From positions 1 to 35,089 of the forward strand of contig CANQUN010000014.1 of NCBI GenBank assembly GCA_947627065.1: 35,089 nt of DNA. Direction: 5' to 3'. This document shows, one piece after another, positions 8,155-17,383 of this stretch. The position numbers were made by a program, and so were the translations under genes. Under the pieces are notes generated by a model, which did not search any database, was not told the origin of the DNA, and saw only the letters and a list, made by a program, of their open reading frames with translations. The number at the start of each line of letters is the position of its first letter. Positions within the stretch are counted from its first letter, which is position 1. Origin of the DNA: an uncultured Clostridia bacterium. GTDB taxonomy: Bacteria > Bacillota > Clostridia > Christensenellales > Borkfalkiaceae.

Positions 8155-11052
8155 TCAGTCGTGTTTCTTTTTGAAACAAACGGCCGCAGCGAGAGCGATG
8201 AACGCAACAGCCGCTCCGCCTGCCATACTGCCGGAGCAGGACGAACCGTCGCTTCCGCCCGGGGTATCGCCAGTGTTGTCGGTCGCGGGTTTATTTTCGA
8301 CTACTATGATCACGCTGCCCGTGGCCATTCCGCCCTTGCCGTCATATGCTTCGAACGTAACGGTGTAGACGCCCGCCTCATCGGCAGTGAAGGTGTAAAC
8401 GCCGTTTTCTATCTTGCCGTAAGGAGTATCTTCAGACAGGACGTAGGTGAGCACGTCGCCGTTTTCGTCGGCAAACAAGTCGTCAAGAGTGAGGCTGACG
8501 GTTTCGCCGACGGCGTAACTGTCTTTAAGTTCGGGAGCCGTGAACACGGGGTCCGCATTGGGGATATAATCGGAAATTTCACCGATGTTCCAAACCATTT
8601 GAGAACCGCCGAATATCTGGACGTAAGCGGTTTTTTCGTCTCCGAACAGGCCGTAAAGTTCGGCTATATAATCGCCGTAATCGTCGTCTCCTTCGGGAAC
8701 GAGGACGGTGCCGTTGACAGTCCATCTCCACACGCCGTTTTCATCCGCGCCGAGGGATATGGTGTTGGAAACACCGTTGTTCCAGTTCCAATCCACGCTG
8801 AAGGACGTGATGGTTCTGTTTTCGGAACCGGTTTCAACGTGCAAGTAAGTGCCGTCTATCTTGCAGGTGTACATGATGGAGAAAGTGGCTTTCGTGTCGG
8901 ACTTCTTGCTTATGGCAAACATGATGGCCGCCACGTCGGAATACCACTTGGTGCTGGGTGCAAGCGCCCAGTTGGGGCTGCTGCTGCCGCTCTTTGCAAA
9001 GGTCTTGAAAGTCATGGTGAAGCCGTCAACGATGACGGGGACGTTTTTGAGGTAAGAAGAACTGCCGAATGCAAACACGGTGTTGTCGTCTGCATCGTAA
9101 CCGAATTCGCTGTTGGGAATGGCTCCCTGTCCCCATCCGCCGGCGCTGGTCTTGGCGACATAGTATTCATAGTCGCAGAAGGCGAAGGCGGTGAGAGCGT
9201 CGCCCGTTATTTCAAACGAAACTTCTCCCATCTTGTTTTCGACTGAGGCGACGGCCGCGTCGAGAGCAGCCATGCCCTCTTCTTCGTCAACCCTGTACGC
9301 TATCGCGCCGTCAACGTAAACGAGGTATCCGTAGCCGCCGTCGTTGGTGAAGCCGAGGGACTTGTCGCCATAGCCGAACGACCACGATTCGAGCGCTTCG
9401 CTCTTGACGAGTTTTTCGCCGCCGTTGAGGGTGTAAAGGTCGAGGTAAGCCGAACCGTCCTTTTCATAAACGGAGAACATTACGGCGTTGCCGACGGTAA
9501 TGTTGAGTTTACCCGTATTTTCGCCGTATTTGCCGTATTTGTAGGAAATGACAAAACTGTCGGCTATGAGTTTGTTTGCCGTGTAGGTGAGTTTGTAACC
9601 TGCGGCGGAGGTGTTGTAAGCCATCTTATAGTCGCCGTCCGATTTGATGACGACGTCGCCGTCTATGGTCATGCCGTCTATCGAACTGAACACTTCTACG
9701 CGGTGGGTGTCGAAGGAAACGGGAGTGAGGACGGAGACGGTGGAAGCGGTAACTTCAAAGCCGACGTCAACCTGTCCGTCCGTGAGGGCGGTGTTGAAAG
9801 CGGAGAATTTTTCAAGGCCGATTTCAACTTCACTGCCGTTGACGGTAACGACGAAGGGAACGGTTTCCTTTACGGAAACGACGTTGTTGGCGCTGCCGTT
9901 GAAGTAGAACGGAACTTCGGCCGTGCCGAGAGATTCGCCGTCGACGGTTATGTCAAGATCGGCGGTGGAAACGCTCTTCTTTGCAAAGGTGAGGGCCACG
10001 GCCTTCTCTGCGCCCGTGTAAGTGAGGGCCACTTTGTCGCCTTGGGCAAGGTCGGTGCCGTCAAAGGCGAAGGTCGTAGTGGTGTCGGAGAAATACTGCG
10101 GGGTGTTGTACTTGATCTTGTAGCCGAAAGAGGAACTTTCCTTGGAGCGTATCTGGTTGGTGCCTGCGTCGGTGGGTTTATACTCCACATCGCCTTCAAC
10201 CTTAGTGAACGTGGAAGGAACGCCTTCTTCCCAAAGGCTCTTTACGTTGTAGATGTCGGTTATCTTCATTGCCGAACCGGTGGCTGCCGTTCCGTAATAG
10301 CAGATGAAGAAATCGCCCGTGGGTACGTTGTTTATAACGCCGGAAACTATGTTGAGGGCGGTGAGGTCAAACAACTTTGTGCCGTTGAGGTAGGTGATGA
10401 GGTTGCCGCCTTCGCTCTTCATTTCAAGAACGTTCTGCGTGCCTGCAAAACCGCCTTCCTGAGGCGCTAATTTGTAACCTTCGGTTTCGGGGTCTGCAAA
10501 GTAATTATAGTCGCTGTGATAGATTCCGGCTATCGAAGCGTTGGCAACGTTTTCAAACTCACCCTTGGAATCCATCTTTCTGAGGACCGCGCCGGTACCG
10601 TTGAACCATATCGCAAAGTAATTGCTCGACCCGTTGTACCAGCCGCTGTTTTCGGTGAATATGAGCATGAAGCCGGGGTCAACGTTGTGGTACCACTTGA
10701 TGGTAAGACCGGTTATGGGGTAAGCGGTACTCGAACGGTTGGTGGATTCTCTCGCAAAACCCCATTGGGAATTCATGAGGGCGTTGTTGGCGTCAAGTTC
10801 GGTGCGGAGTATGACGTCCCCTCCGTCGGGTTCGTCTTTTTTAATCTCTTCGACTGCGCCATTCCAACTGTCGGGAGCGCCGGATTCGCCCCATTGAATC
10901 TCCCCTTTCGTCTTGTCGCCGGTGGAGACGAGGGTCTTTACGGTGATCTCTTCGTCGGGACCTGCCGCAAACGCTGTGAAGGATGCGAGCGCCGTTGCAG
11001 TGGACAGTGCCAGAACGCACGCAAGGATTGCCATGAGTTTACGTTTCATCAT
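8155..11052 (-). CDS. large cell-surface protein with lectin-like domains and a C-terminal anchor
   Basis: A 965-residue secreted protein with a type I signal peptide (residues 1-30, cleavage near TAFA/A). Three beta-rich, Trp/Tyr-rich, concanavalin/LamG-like stretches (about 45-245, 420-600, 640-830) are split by Ig-like spacers. A cadherin/PKD-like module (about 845-925, ending with TFEAYDGKGGMATGSVIIVV) follows. The end is a Gly/Ser linker with SSCSGSM, one hydrophobic helix and KKKHD. There is no LPXTG motif. The tail has the order expected of a C-terminal sorting signal, with a Cys/Gly/Ser motif in place of LPXTG. No catalytic domain is evident, so I infer a glycan-binding partner of the neighbouring hydrolases. 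GGAGG lies 4 bases before the first ATG and 7 before a second ATG (ending 11049), which may be the true start. Confidence 0.75.
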   Translation of the reverse strand: MMKRKLMAILACVLALSTATALASFTAFAAGPDEEITVKTLVSTGDKTKGEIQWGESGAPDSWNGAVEEIKKDEPDGGDVILRTELDANNALMNSQWGFARESTNRSSTAYPITGLTIKWYHNVDPGFMLIFTENSGWYNGSSNYFAIWFNGTGAVLRKMDSKGEFENVANASIAGIYHSDYNYFADPETEGYKLAPQEGGFAGTQNVLEMKSEGGNLITYLNGTKLFDLTALNIVSGVINNVPTGDFFICYYGTAATGSAMKITDIYNVKSLWEEGVPSTFTKVEGDVEYKPTDAGTNQIRSKESSSFGYKIKYNTPQYFSDTTTTFAFDGTDLAQGDKVALTYTGAEKAVALTFAKKSVSTADLDITVDGESLGTAEVPFYFNGSANNVVSVKETVPFVVTVNGSEVEIGLEKFSAFNTALTDGQVDVGFEVTASTVSVLTPVSFDTHRVEVFSSIDGMTIDGDVVIKSDGDYKMAYNTSAAGYKLTYTANKLIADSFVISYKYGKYGENTGKLNITVGNAVMFSVYEKDGSAYLDLYTLNGGEKLVKSEALESWSFGYGDKSLGFTNDGGYGYLVYVDGAIAYRVDEEEGMAALDAAVASVENKMGEVSFEITGDALTAFAFCDYEYYVAKTSAGGWGQGAIPNSEFGYDADDNTVFAFGSSSYLKNVPVIVDGFTMTFKTFAKSGSSSPNWALAPSTKWYSDVAAIMFAISKKSDTKATFSIMYTCKIDGTYLHVETGSENRTITSFSVDWNWNNGVSNTISLGADENGVWRWTVNGTVLVPEGDDDYGDYIAELYGLFGDEKTAYVQIFGGSQMVWNIGEISDYIPNADPVFTAPELKDSYAVGETVSLTLDDLFADENGDVLTYVLSEDTPYGKIENGVYTFTADEAGVYTVTFEAYDGKGGMATGSVIIVVENKPATDNTGDTPGGSDGSSCSGSMAGGAAVAFIALAAAVCFKKKHD

Positions 11053-11075
11053 AAAACCTCCAAATAAATTTTATT

Positions 11076-11969
11076 TCAGCCTTTGATACCGCCGATGTTA
11101 ACGCCGTCTATCAACTGCTTTTGGAAAAGGAAAAATACTATTGCGGACGGGATTATCATGATTACGCCCGTCGCCATTTGCACGTTGGGGAATGCACCCG
11201 CGTGCAACCGCCCCGCGTATCTGTAAAATATACCGAGGGCGAGTGTGTAAGAGGCAGGTTTCCTGAGATACATCAACGGCCCCATGAAGTCGTTCCACGT
11301 TCCGTTGAAAACGCCTATCATTATGAAGATGGCTATCGGCATGGAAAGCGGAAGATAGATGGACGAATATACTTTGAACCTGCTTGCGCCGTCTATTACG
11401 GCGGCCTCGTCGTAACTTGCGGGGATAGAACGCATGAACTGTTTTGCGAGGAAGATGTTCATTGCCCCGCCGCCGAACGCCGCCGGTATTATCAGCGGGT
11501 ACAGCGTGTTTATCCACCCCAACTTTACGTAGATGACGTAGAGCGGGATCTGGATTGACATGGACGGGAGCATGAGCGTTGCCAGAACTACGGCAAAAGC
11601 CGCTTCTCTCCCCCTGAATTTGCACCTCGTGAACCCAAAGGCGCAGAAGGTTGCCGCCAGCGGGACTATGACGAGGTTGACGATGATTATTATGGCCGTA
11701 TTCTTGAAATATCCGAGGAATTCTGCGTCGAACACGTTTTTGTAGTTGGCAAACTGCCAGCCGCTCATCGGCACGAACACCACGGGGTTGCCCACCGATT
11801 CCTTGTCCGTCATGAAGGACATGAAGAACATGTAGAGGAACGGGAACATGAATATCAGCGAGAAAACAATGAGCGCTATGTGCGCCGCCGCCTTCTTTAC
11901 GCGTTTTACCGTGCGTGCGTTCATGCGGCGTACGGGTCTTTGGGAAACGGTCTGCGAAACTTCGGGCAT
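11076..11969 (-). CDS. sugar ABC transporter permease, MalG type
   Basis: A 297-residue inner permease of a carbohydrate uptake-1 (CUT1) importer, with six hydrophobic segments. The cytoplasmic EAA loop, which docks on the ATPase, reads EAAVIDGASRFKVYSSIYLP and fits the family consensus EAAxxDGAsxxxxfxxixlP. An Arg/Lys-rich N-terminus precedes helix one. It starts after a one-base gap from the first permease gene (TGATATG), so the two are co-translated. No ATP-binding protein is encoded in the locus. This is common for CUT1 systems that share a single MsmK-type ATPase encoded elsewhere. Confidence 0.95.
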   Translation of the reverse strand: MPEVSQTVSQRPVRRMNARTVKRVKKAAAHIALIVFSLIFMFPFLYMFFMSFMTDKESVGNPVVFVPMSGWQFANYKNVFDAEFLGYFKNTAIIIIVNLVIVPLAATFCAFGFTRCKFRGREAAFAVVLATLMLPSMSIQIPLYVIYVKLGWINTLYPLIIPAAFGGGAMNIFLAKQFMRSIPASYDEAAVIDGASRFKVYSSIYLPLSMPIAIFIMIGVFNGTWNDFMGPLMYLRKPASYTLALGIFYRYAGRLHAGAFPNVQMATGVIMIIPSAIVFFLFQKQLIDGVNIGGIKG

Positions 11970-11970
11970 A

Positions 11971-12885
11971 TCAGTTATCCTCCCCGTAGAATACCCACCT
12001 GCTCGTCTTGAACACCGTTGCCGTGAGCACGGCTATGATGAAGAACAAGAACCAACTTTCGGCACAGGCAAGCCCCATGGTCTTACCGGATATGTTGAAG
12101 GCGTCGTTGTACACCTTCATTAGGTAAAAGAGCATGGAATTCCCCTCTCCCGAACTGCCGCCCGTGAGCGTCATGACCGAGCCGAAGGTTTGCAGCGAAC
12201 CGATTATGTTCATTATGAGGTTGTAGAATATCATCGGCGTGCACATTGGTATGGTTATTCTGAACAACTTGACAAAGCCGTTTGCGCCGTCTATTTCCGC
12301 CGCCTCGTAGAGGTTTTGGGGGACGTTTTTGAGCGAGGACAGCCACAGCACCATTCCGCCGCCCAGACTCCACAGTCCCATTATCACGAGGGAGGGCATT
12401 GACGTTGCAGCCTCGTCGAAGAAGGGGAATTTTTCAAAGCCCAGCCCCGTTATTATGGCGTTGGCGAGTCCGAAGTCCGTTTCTGTAAAATTCTTCCAGA
12501 TGATGCCAGAAACGGTAACGGGAATGATGACGGGGAGATATATCAACACCCTGTATATCCCCACTCCTTTTATTTTGGAATTGAGAAGAAGGGCGAGCAT
12601 GAACGAAAGCGTCATGTACAGCGGAATGGTTATTACCGTGTACACTCCCGTTACTTTTACGGCCTGCCAGAAGTCCTTTTGCAAGAACATGAGCCGGTAG
12701 TTGAACAGCCCGAAGCCCTTGGGCGGAGTTATTACGTTGTATTCTCTGAAAAAGCTGAAATACAGCGACTCTGCCATGGGTAATACGGTGAAGAACGCTA
12801 TGCCGAGAAGAACCGGCGATATGAAGAGCCACCCTTGCCAACTTTTCTGGTAGGTACTCGTTGTCGCCCTTTTCTTTTTTAACAT
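11971..12885 (-). CDS. sugar ABC transporter permease, MalF type
   Basis: A 304-residue CUT1 permease with six membrane helices, starting MLKKKRATTS. Its EAA loop is EAAEIDGANGFVKLFRITIP. It lacks the large periplasmic P2 loop of enteric MalF, as is usual in Gram-positive homologues. Its ATG overlaps the binding-protein stop codon by one base (TGATG), showing coupled translation. With the MalG-type partner it would form the membrane channel for oligosaccharides delivered by the upstream binding lipoprotein. Confidence 0.95.
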   Translation of the reverse strand: MLKKKRATTSTYQKSWQGWLFISPVLLGIAFFTVLPMAESLYFSFFREYNVITPPKGFGLFNYRLMFLQKDFWQAVKVTGVYTVITIPLYMTLSFMLALLLNSKIKGVGIYRVLIYLPVIIPVTVSGIIWKNFTETDFGLANAIITGLGFEKFPFFDEAATSMPSLVIMGLWSLGGGMVLWLSSLKNVPQNLYEAAEIDGANGFVKLFRITIPMCTPMIFYNLIMNIIGSLQTFGSVMTLTGGSSGEGNSMLFYLMKVYNDAFNISGKTMGLACAESWFLFFIIAVLTATVFKTSRWVFYGEDN

Positions 12886-14234
12886 CAGAATTGACCTTGC
12901 TGTCTTATGAAGGTGTTGATTTCCTGCTTGCAGGTTTCCACCTGAGACTTAACGGAACTGTTGGGGTTGCTGAACAGGTTGTGGAGCATGTTGACGACCG
13001 CGGCGTCGTATCCCGACATGTAAACCGAGTCGAGCACGTCGTAGTAATCGGGTATCACGTCGTGGGTGCCGCCGTAGATGAACGCTTCGGGGTCGAGACC
13101 GGGAATCTTGTTTCTCCACGTGGCGTTGGGATCCTCGGCAAGTTCTTTGAGCGAAGGAACGACGAGACCCGACTGGGACAGATTTTCCTGTCCTTCCTTA
13201 CTCATCATGTACTCGAGGAACTTCCACGCGAGCACTTTGTTGGGAGATTTTTTACCTATGCCGTAACCTGTGGTACCTGTGCCGCAGCACGGTTGCGTGC
13301 CCTCTATGCCAGATTCTACCTTGGGAAAGGCGACGACGGCGAGGTCGTCCTGAAGGGCGTTGCTGTAGGTTACCGCGGCGGGACGAACCTGCCAGCGCAT
13401 GGCCACTCTGCCAGCGATGAAGTTGGACTGCTCGGTCTTGGAGAACTTGGCGTAACCGTTTTTCACGAGCGACTGCATTTCGGAGAGGCCTTGCTGGAAA
13501 TTGGCGTCGAAAACGGGCTTGCCCGCATCGTCGAGGAATTTTCCGCCGTACGAACTTGTTATGCCGTAGAGCTGAATTCTCCAGTCAAATTCAGCTTCCA
13601 TGACGTAACGGGCGTCCTGCTGCATGTTGCAGCCCGCGTCGTAGAGTTGTTTGCAGATATCTTTGTAGTCATCCCACGTCCAGTCGTTGTCGGGCAGGGG
13701 TACGTTGTATTCGTTGAATATACCCTTGTTGAGGTAAACAACTATCTTGGACGTATCTCTCGGGAGGAAGTACTGCGAACCGCTGTGCTTGTATTTTCCG
13801 AGTTGCATGAGCGAATCGTAATACAAAGACGTGTCAAAGCCCGAAGCCTCGATAAACGGGTCGAGATTCTGCAAGAGGTCGGAATCGGCAAACAGCGTTA
13901 CGTAAGAATCCGCCGCCCACATCACGTCGTAATAGATGCCGCTGGCAACGTCGCCCATTATGGTGGATTCATAATCGGTTATGGGAACTCTGTCAAATTT
14001 GACGTTGGGATAGAGTTTGTTGAAACCATCCTGAACCTTCTGCATGGCGTCGATTTCGGTAACGTCGTTTTTGACGGCGATTCTCAGCGTCGCATCGATG
14101 TTGTGGTCAACGTTGAGATCGATTTCGTTGGGGTCGGTTATTTCGTCGCCGGAGCCGTCGTCGGGCGTGCAACCGACAAGCGTAACGGCCATGGCCGCTG
14201 CCGCGAGTAACGAGATGAACCTTTTGAATTTCAT
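12885..14234 (-). CDS. sugar ABC transporter substrate-binding lipoprotein (family 1)
   Basis: A 449-residue extracellular solute-binding protein. The signal peptide ends in the lipobox LVGC with Cys22, followed by an acidic linker and a two-lobed family 1 fold. Typical segments include TLRIAVKNDVTEIDA in the first strand region, LPRDTSKIVVYLNKGIFNEY in the hinge area, and AWKFLEYMMSKEGQENLSQSG near the C-terminus. Aromatic residues (YYDVMWAADSY, WTWDDYK) are likely sugar contacts. The ligand is unknown; the hydrolases beside it suggest an oligosaccharide. The start has AGGAG at ideal spacing. It begins the transporter part of the operon, 60 bp after the GH71/GH99-like gene. Confidence 0.95.
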   Translation of the reverse strand: MKFKRFISLLAAAAMAVTLVGCTPDDGSGDEITDPNEIDLNVDHNIDATLRIAVKNDVTEIDAMQKVQDGFNKLYPNVKFDRVPITDYESTIMGDVASGIYYDVMWAADSYVTLFADSDLLQNLDPFIEASGFDTSLYYDSLMQLGKYKHSGSQYFLPRDTSKIVVYLNKGIFNEYNVPLPDNDWTWDDYKDICKQLYDAGCNMQQDARYVMEAEFDWRIQLYGITSSYGGKFLDDAGKPVFDANFQQGLSEMQSLVKNGYAKFSKTEQSNFIAGRVAMRWQVRPAAVTYSNALQDDLAVVAFPKVESGIEGTQPCCGTGTTGYGIGKKSPNKVLAWKFLEYMMSKEGQENLSQSGLVVPSLKELAEDPNATWRNKIPGLDPEAFIYGGTHDVIPDYYDVLDSVYMSGYDAAVVNMLHNLFSNPNSSVKSQVETCKQEINTFIRQQGQF

Positions 14235-14294
14235 AATTTTCTCCTTTTGATTTTATTTTTACGGACGCATAACGGCCGCAAATATCCGTTTTTA

Positions 14295-16145
14295 TCAGTT
14301 GGCGAAAGAATAAGTGTAAACCAGCCTGCCTGTGGGAGCAGAATCTCCCGTCTTGTAAAAGACAGCCTCATCGCCGTAATCGCCGATGTTGTCTACTACT
14401 TTGAACTTTATGCCGTTTATGTTGCCGAACGCCGTGAGCGGCAGCTTAATTTGCAACACGTTGCCTTTCACGGCAAATTCTCCCGTGCCCGCTATCTCGT
14501 AACGGCCTGTGTCTACATAATGCAGGATTCTCGTGGAAGAGCCTGAAATGCTCCTGTTGACCGCGTACTGCATTCCGAGAGGACCGTATTCTCCTCCGTC
14601 ATCCGTGCCGATAAGCAGGTTGAGCCACGTGTTGTCGCCGCCTGCGCGTTCGGTTATATCCTCGCGCGTTTCTATCCTGAAATAAAGGTAATTGCTGTCC
14701 TTGGTTACAAAGGTCCTTACGATGTCGTTTCTCGCGCTGGCGTCCGAATAGTGTCCCGCACCCGGAAATCCGTCTGCGTCGCGGACGGTGCATTCGCCCG
14801 AAAAATCGAGATAACCGTCCTCATTTGCCCACTTTTCAGCCGTAAAATCATTGATGTCCATCGTCTTTTCGGTTCTGACCGAGTGTGTGGCCGGTTCGTA
14901 TTTGAATCTCCTTATGTTGGATATCATCTGGAGATAGAAATTGTCTCCGTAGCCGCCTTCCATAGGCTCTATATCACGGGAATATTCCTCGTTGAACAGG
15001 TCGACGAGTGCGTACTGCGGCGACGAGCCCGTGCCGATGTTTATCTTTTGCGCCACCCATTCGTTCCAGCCTGTGATGAACACGTAATCTATTTCATCCT
15101 CGTGTTCAAACACGGTGTTCCACTGATATTCGAAATTGATGCCGCGGCGGAAATCTTCATGATTGTTGTTTGCGGGATTGAAGGCACCCTCAAAGGCGTA
15201 ACCGCGCCCCGGGTTAAGTTCCATATCCGAAAATCTCCACGTTCTGCTGTGCTGGGCGACGGACACGTTTATCCAATTCCCCGTCTTGCCGCGGTAAATG
15301 TGCTGCGGATATTTTCCGTCTATCCACGGCACGGCGTTCTCGTTGGTTTTTGACGAATTGGGCCACTGCGATTCTTTGACCTCAAAGTAGTTGAGAAGTT
15401 CGTTGTCGGTCAGCGGGTTGCCCTCGAAGGAGGCGCCGCCGTTTTCGGCCGTCACAGCGACTATGAGAGGCTTGCCGTTCGGGGCGAACATACAGTCGGC
15501 ATATTCTCCGCTTTTATAGAATGTTTCATATATCTCCCGCACATTCTTTTGGGAATTGACGTTGGTGTAAAAGAAAATCTGCGGAACGGCATAGCCCTCG
15601 CTTCTGTATTCGCGGATGAGTTTTAGGAGTGTGAGGACGGTATCGGTATAATTTTCGTCGTTCGTGGCGTCGAGACAGAGGAAGTCTATCCCCGCCGAGG
15701 CGAACATTTCAAGTTGCCTTCTCGTTACCCACACGTCGTCCGAATCGTAATATCCCCAAATCGGCTTTGCGAAATAGTGAGCCATGCCGAGAGGCGAGGT
15801 TATGGATTGCGGATCGGCGTTGAAAAATGCCGAATAACCGTCAGCAGCCAGCGTTGACATATCGTATATCCCGCGGTGATTCCCGTGGAAACCGAGGTGC
15901 ACGAAATAAAAAAGCCCGACGTACTTGCCCTCTTTCCTCTCTCCCGCTTCTCCGAACGTACGCCCGAAGTCATCGGTCGCCGCAAGATTTCTGACGGCGT
16001 TGGCGGCAAGCACCGCGTCGTCTCTCGCTCCATAGCCGCTTCCGCCGGTTGCGGGCGAGGAAGTTTCTCCTCCTCCGCCGCAGCCGCAGAGCAAGGTTAT
16101 TGCGAAAACGAGTATTGCGGCAAGCGATACAAACCTGCGTTTCAT
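14295..16145 (-). CDS. GH71/GH99-like glycosidase lipoprotein with CBM9-like tail
   Basis: A 616-residue lipoprotein with lipobox LLCGC and anchored Cys22. Residues 50-430 resemble the TIM-barrel of the GH71/GH99 group: YVGLFYFVHLGFHG in the first strand, VTRRQLEMFASAGIDFLCLDATN in the middle, and the late YVFITGWNEWVAQK strand, whose N-E-W is typical of this clan. Residues 450-610 look like a CBM9-type beta-sandwich (TVRDADGFPGAG, YLYFRIETREDIT). Known relatives act on alpha-mannans or alpha-1,3-glucans, so an alpha-glycan is a reasonable but unproven substrate. AGGAGG lies upstream of the ATG. It is the first structural gene behind the 34-bp operator and is probably the gene most directly controlled by the LacI regulator. 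Confidence 0.75.
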   Translation of the reverse strand: MKRRFVSLAAILVFAITLLCGCGGGGETSSPATGGSGYGARDDAVLAANAVRNLAATDDFGRTFGEAGERKEGKYVGLFYFVHLGFHGNHRGIYDMSTLAADGYSAFFNADPQSITSPLGMAHYFAKPIWGYYDSDDVWVTRRQLEMFASAGIDFLCLDATNDENYTDTVLTLLKLIREYRSEGYAVPQIFFYTNVNSQKNVREIYETFYKSGEYADCMFAPNGKPLIVAVTAENGGASFEGNPLTDNELLNYFEVKESQWPNSSKTNENAVPWIDGKYPQHIYRGKTGNWINVSVAQHSRTWRFSDMELNPGRGYAFEGAFNPANNNHEDFRRGINFEYQWNTVFEHEDEIDYVFITGWNEWVAQKINIGTGSSPQYALVDLFNEEYSRDIEPMEGGYGDNFYLQMISNIRRFKYEPATHSVRTEKTMDINDFTAEKWANEDGYLDFSGECTVRDADGFPGAGHYSDASARNDIVRTFVTKDSNYLYFRIETREDITERAGGDNTWLNLLIGTDDGGEYGPLGMQYAVNRSISGSSTRILHYVDTGRYEIAGTGEFAVKGNVLQIKLPLTAFGNINGIKFKVVDNIGDYGDEAVFYKTGDSAPTGRLVYTYSFAN

Positions 16146-16173
16146 ATTTCCCTCCTTGTGAATTTTATTGATA

Positions 16174-16207
16174 TTAACAATAAAGAACGCGCGTTCTTTA
16201 TCGTTAA
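16174..16207. promoter_or_regulatory. LacI-family operator, 34-bp near-perfect palindrome
   Basis: The two 17-bp halves (TTAACAATAAAGAACGC and GCGTTCTTTATCGTTAA) are inverted copies with one mismatch. The central CG-rich dyad is usual for LacI-family operators. It lies 29 bp upstream of the GH71/GH99-like start codon, between the lacI gene and the structural genes. I could not identify a convincing -35/-10 pair there. A related site lies in front of lacI. Confidence 0.82.
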
Positions 16208-16295
16208 AAATAGAAGAACGGGTTTCCGTTCCTTCGTCCTGTCCGTATTTTGGGCAAGAAACCTCGTTTACGTTATTGAAAGTTGCTTTACCCTA

Positions 16296-17324
16296 TTACG
16301 AATTATGTTTTGGAGGTGCCGTCGAGCTTCTCACGATAAGCTCGGGTTCGACTATTTCCCTCATCACTTTACCCTTATCCTGTATATTTTCATACAGAGC
16401 GCGGAACACCATTCCCCCGAAGTATTCCACTCTGTGGCTGAGCGTTGTAAGCGAAGGATAGAAATCCTTTGCGAACATTATGTCGTCTATTCCCACGACC
16501 GACACGTCGCCGGGTACGGTAAGCCCGTTTTCCTGCAGGGCGCTTATTGCGCCGAAGGCCATCATGTCGTTGGTGCAGACTATTGCGGTAAACGGCGTTT
16601 TTCTGCGGATGAGTTCGCTGCACAGTTCGTAACCCACGCCCACCGTGCTGTGGTACGGCGGCTTGCCGACGACGTACATCGGATCATTCTGTCCGAGGCA
16701 TTCCTTCATGTATCTGACAAATCCCGCAAGGCGGACATCTCCCTTTTGGTTTTCGTCGAATGCGGAAAGATATGCTATTTTACTGTGTCCGAGATTTTTG
16801 AGGTGCTCTATTATGAGTTTCATACCCTCGGTAAAATCCATGCCCACGCCGCAAACCCGCTGGTCCATAAATTCGCTCACGGTGCCGAGGCAGACGCTTA
16901 TGTTGTTGTCTATGAGCATGTTCATGTGCTTGCCCGTAATGGCATAAGGATCGCCGGCAAGAAACACGCCGTCTATATGACGGGATATGAGGTTGTTTAC
17001 GTACCTGTCCAACTTCATGGTGCCGCCGCATATATTGACGAAAAAGTCCTTGGTCATTGCGGCCTCTTCAATGCTCTTTATCATCTTCATCTGAAGCGGG
17101 CTTTCAAGGTCGTTTGTAAGCACGGCGAGCGAATTGGTCCTCTTTTCGCACATGGCGCGCGCGATTAAATCGGGATAATAACCGAGTTCGTTTGCGGCGT
17201 TTACAACCCTGTTTTTAAGTTCGTCCGACACGTATCTTTTGCCGCTGAGTGCAAAAGAAACCGTGGCTTCAGATACTCCGGCAAGTGCCGCAACATCTTT
17301 TCTCGTTGCTTTTCCGTTAAGCAT
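16296..17324 (-). CDS. LacI-family transcriptional regulator of the glycan locus
   Basis: A 342-residue regulator. The N-terminal helix-turn-helix is clear (ATRKDVAALAGVSEATVSFA, then the hinge helix region with LGYYPDLIARAM), followed by a periplasmic-binding-protein-like sensor domain (NSLAVLTNDLESPLQMKMIK; FTAIVCTNDMMAFGAISAL; VSVVGIDDIMFA). The frame opens at TTG (17333), but I prefer the ATG ending at 17324, which has AGGT eight bases upstream. It heads the locus on the same strand as the transporter and glycosidases. One palindrome follows its gene and a related site overlaps its own leader, so it probably represses both the locus and itself and is released by a sugar from the imported glycan. 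Confidence 0.93.
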   Translation of the reverse strand: MLNGKATRKDVAALAGVSEATVSFALSGKRYVSDELKNRVVNAANELGYYPDLIARAMCEKRTNSLAVLTNDLESPLQMKMIKSIEEAAMTKDFFVNICGGTMKLDRYVNNLISRHIDGVFLAGDPYAITGKHMNMLIDNNISVCLGTVSEFMDQRVCGVGMDFTEGMKLIIEHLKNLGHSKIAYLSAFDENQKGDVRLAGFVRYMKECLGQNDPMYVVGKPPYHSTVGVGYELCSELIRRKTPFTAIVCTNDMMAFGAISALQENGLTVPGDVSVVGIDDIMFAKDFYPSLTTLSHRVEYFGGMVFRALYENIQDKGKVMREIVEPELIVRSSTAPPKHNS

Positions 17325-17344
17325 TTTTTTCAACCTAGTCGCCT

Positions 17345-17378
17345 TTTTCGCTCAGGTACGCGCGTTCTTTTTCGTTCG
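17345..17378. promoter_or_regulatory. second LacI-family operator, autoregulatory
   Basis: Centred on the same ACGCGCGT core as the 34-bp operator at 16174. The right half GCGTTCTTTTTCGTT differs from the other site at one position in 15; the left half is less conserved. It begins at the predicted transcription start of lacI and extends downstream, a standard position for blocking elongation or open-complex formation. Confidence 0.7.
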
Positions 17379-17383
17379 GTAAC

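Noticed and set aside
8155-8260. Classical LPXTG sorting signal on the 965-residue surface protein
   Set aside because: No LPXTG or close variant lies before the hydrophobic helix; the motif there is SSCSGSM.
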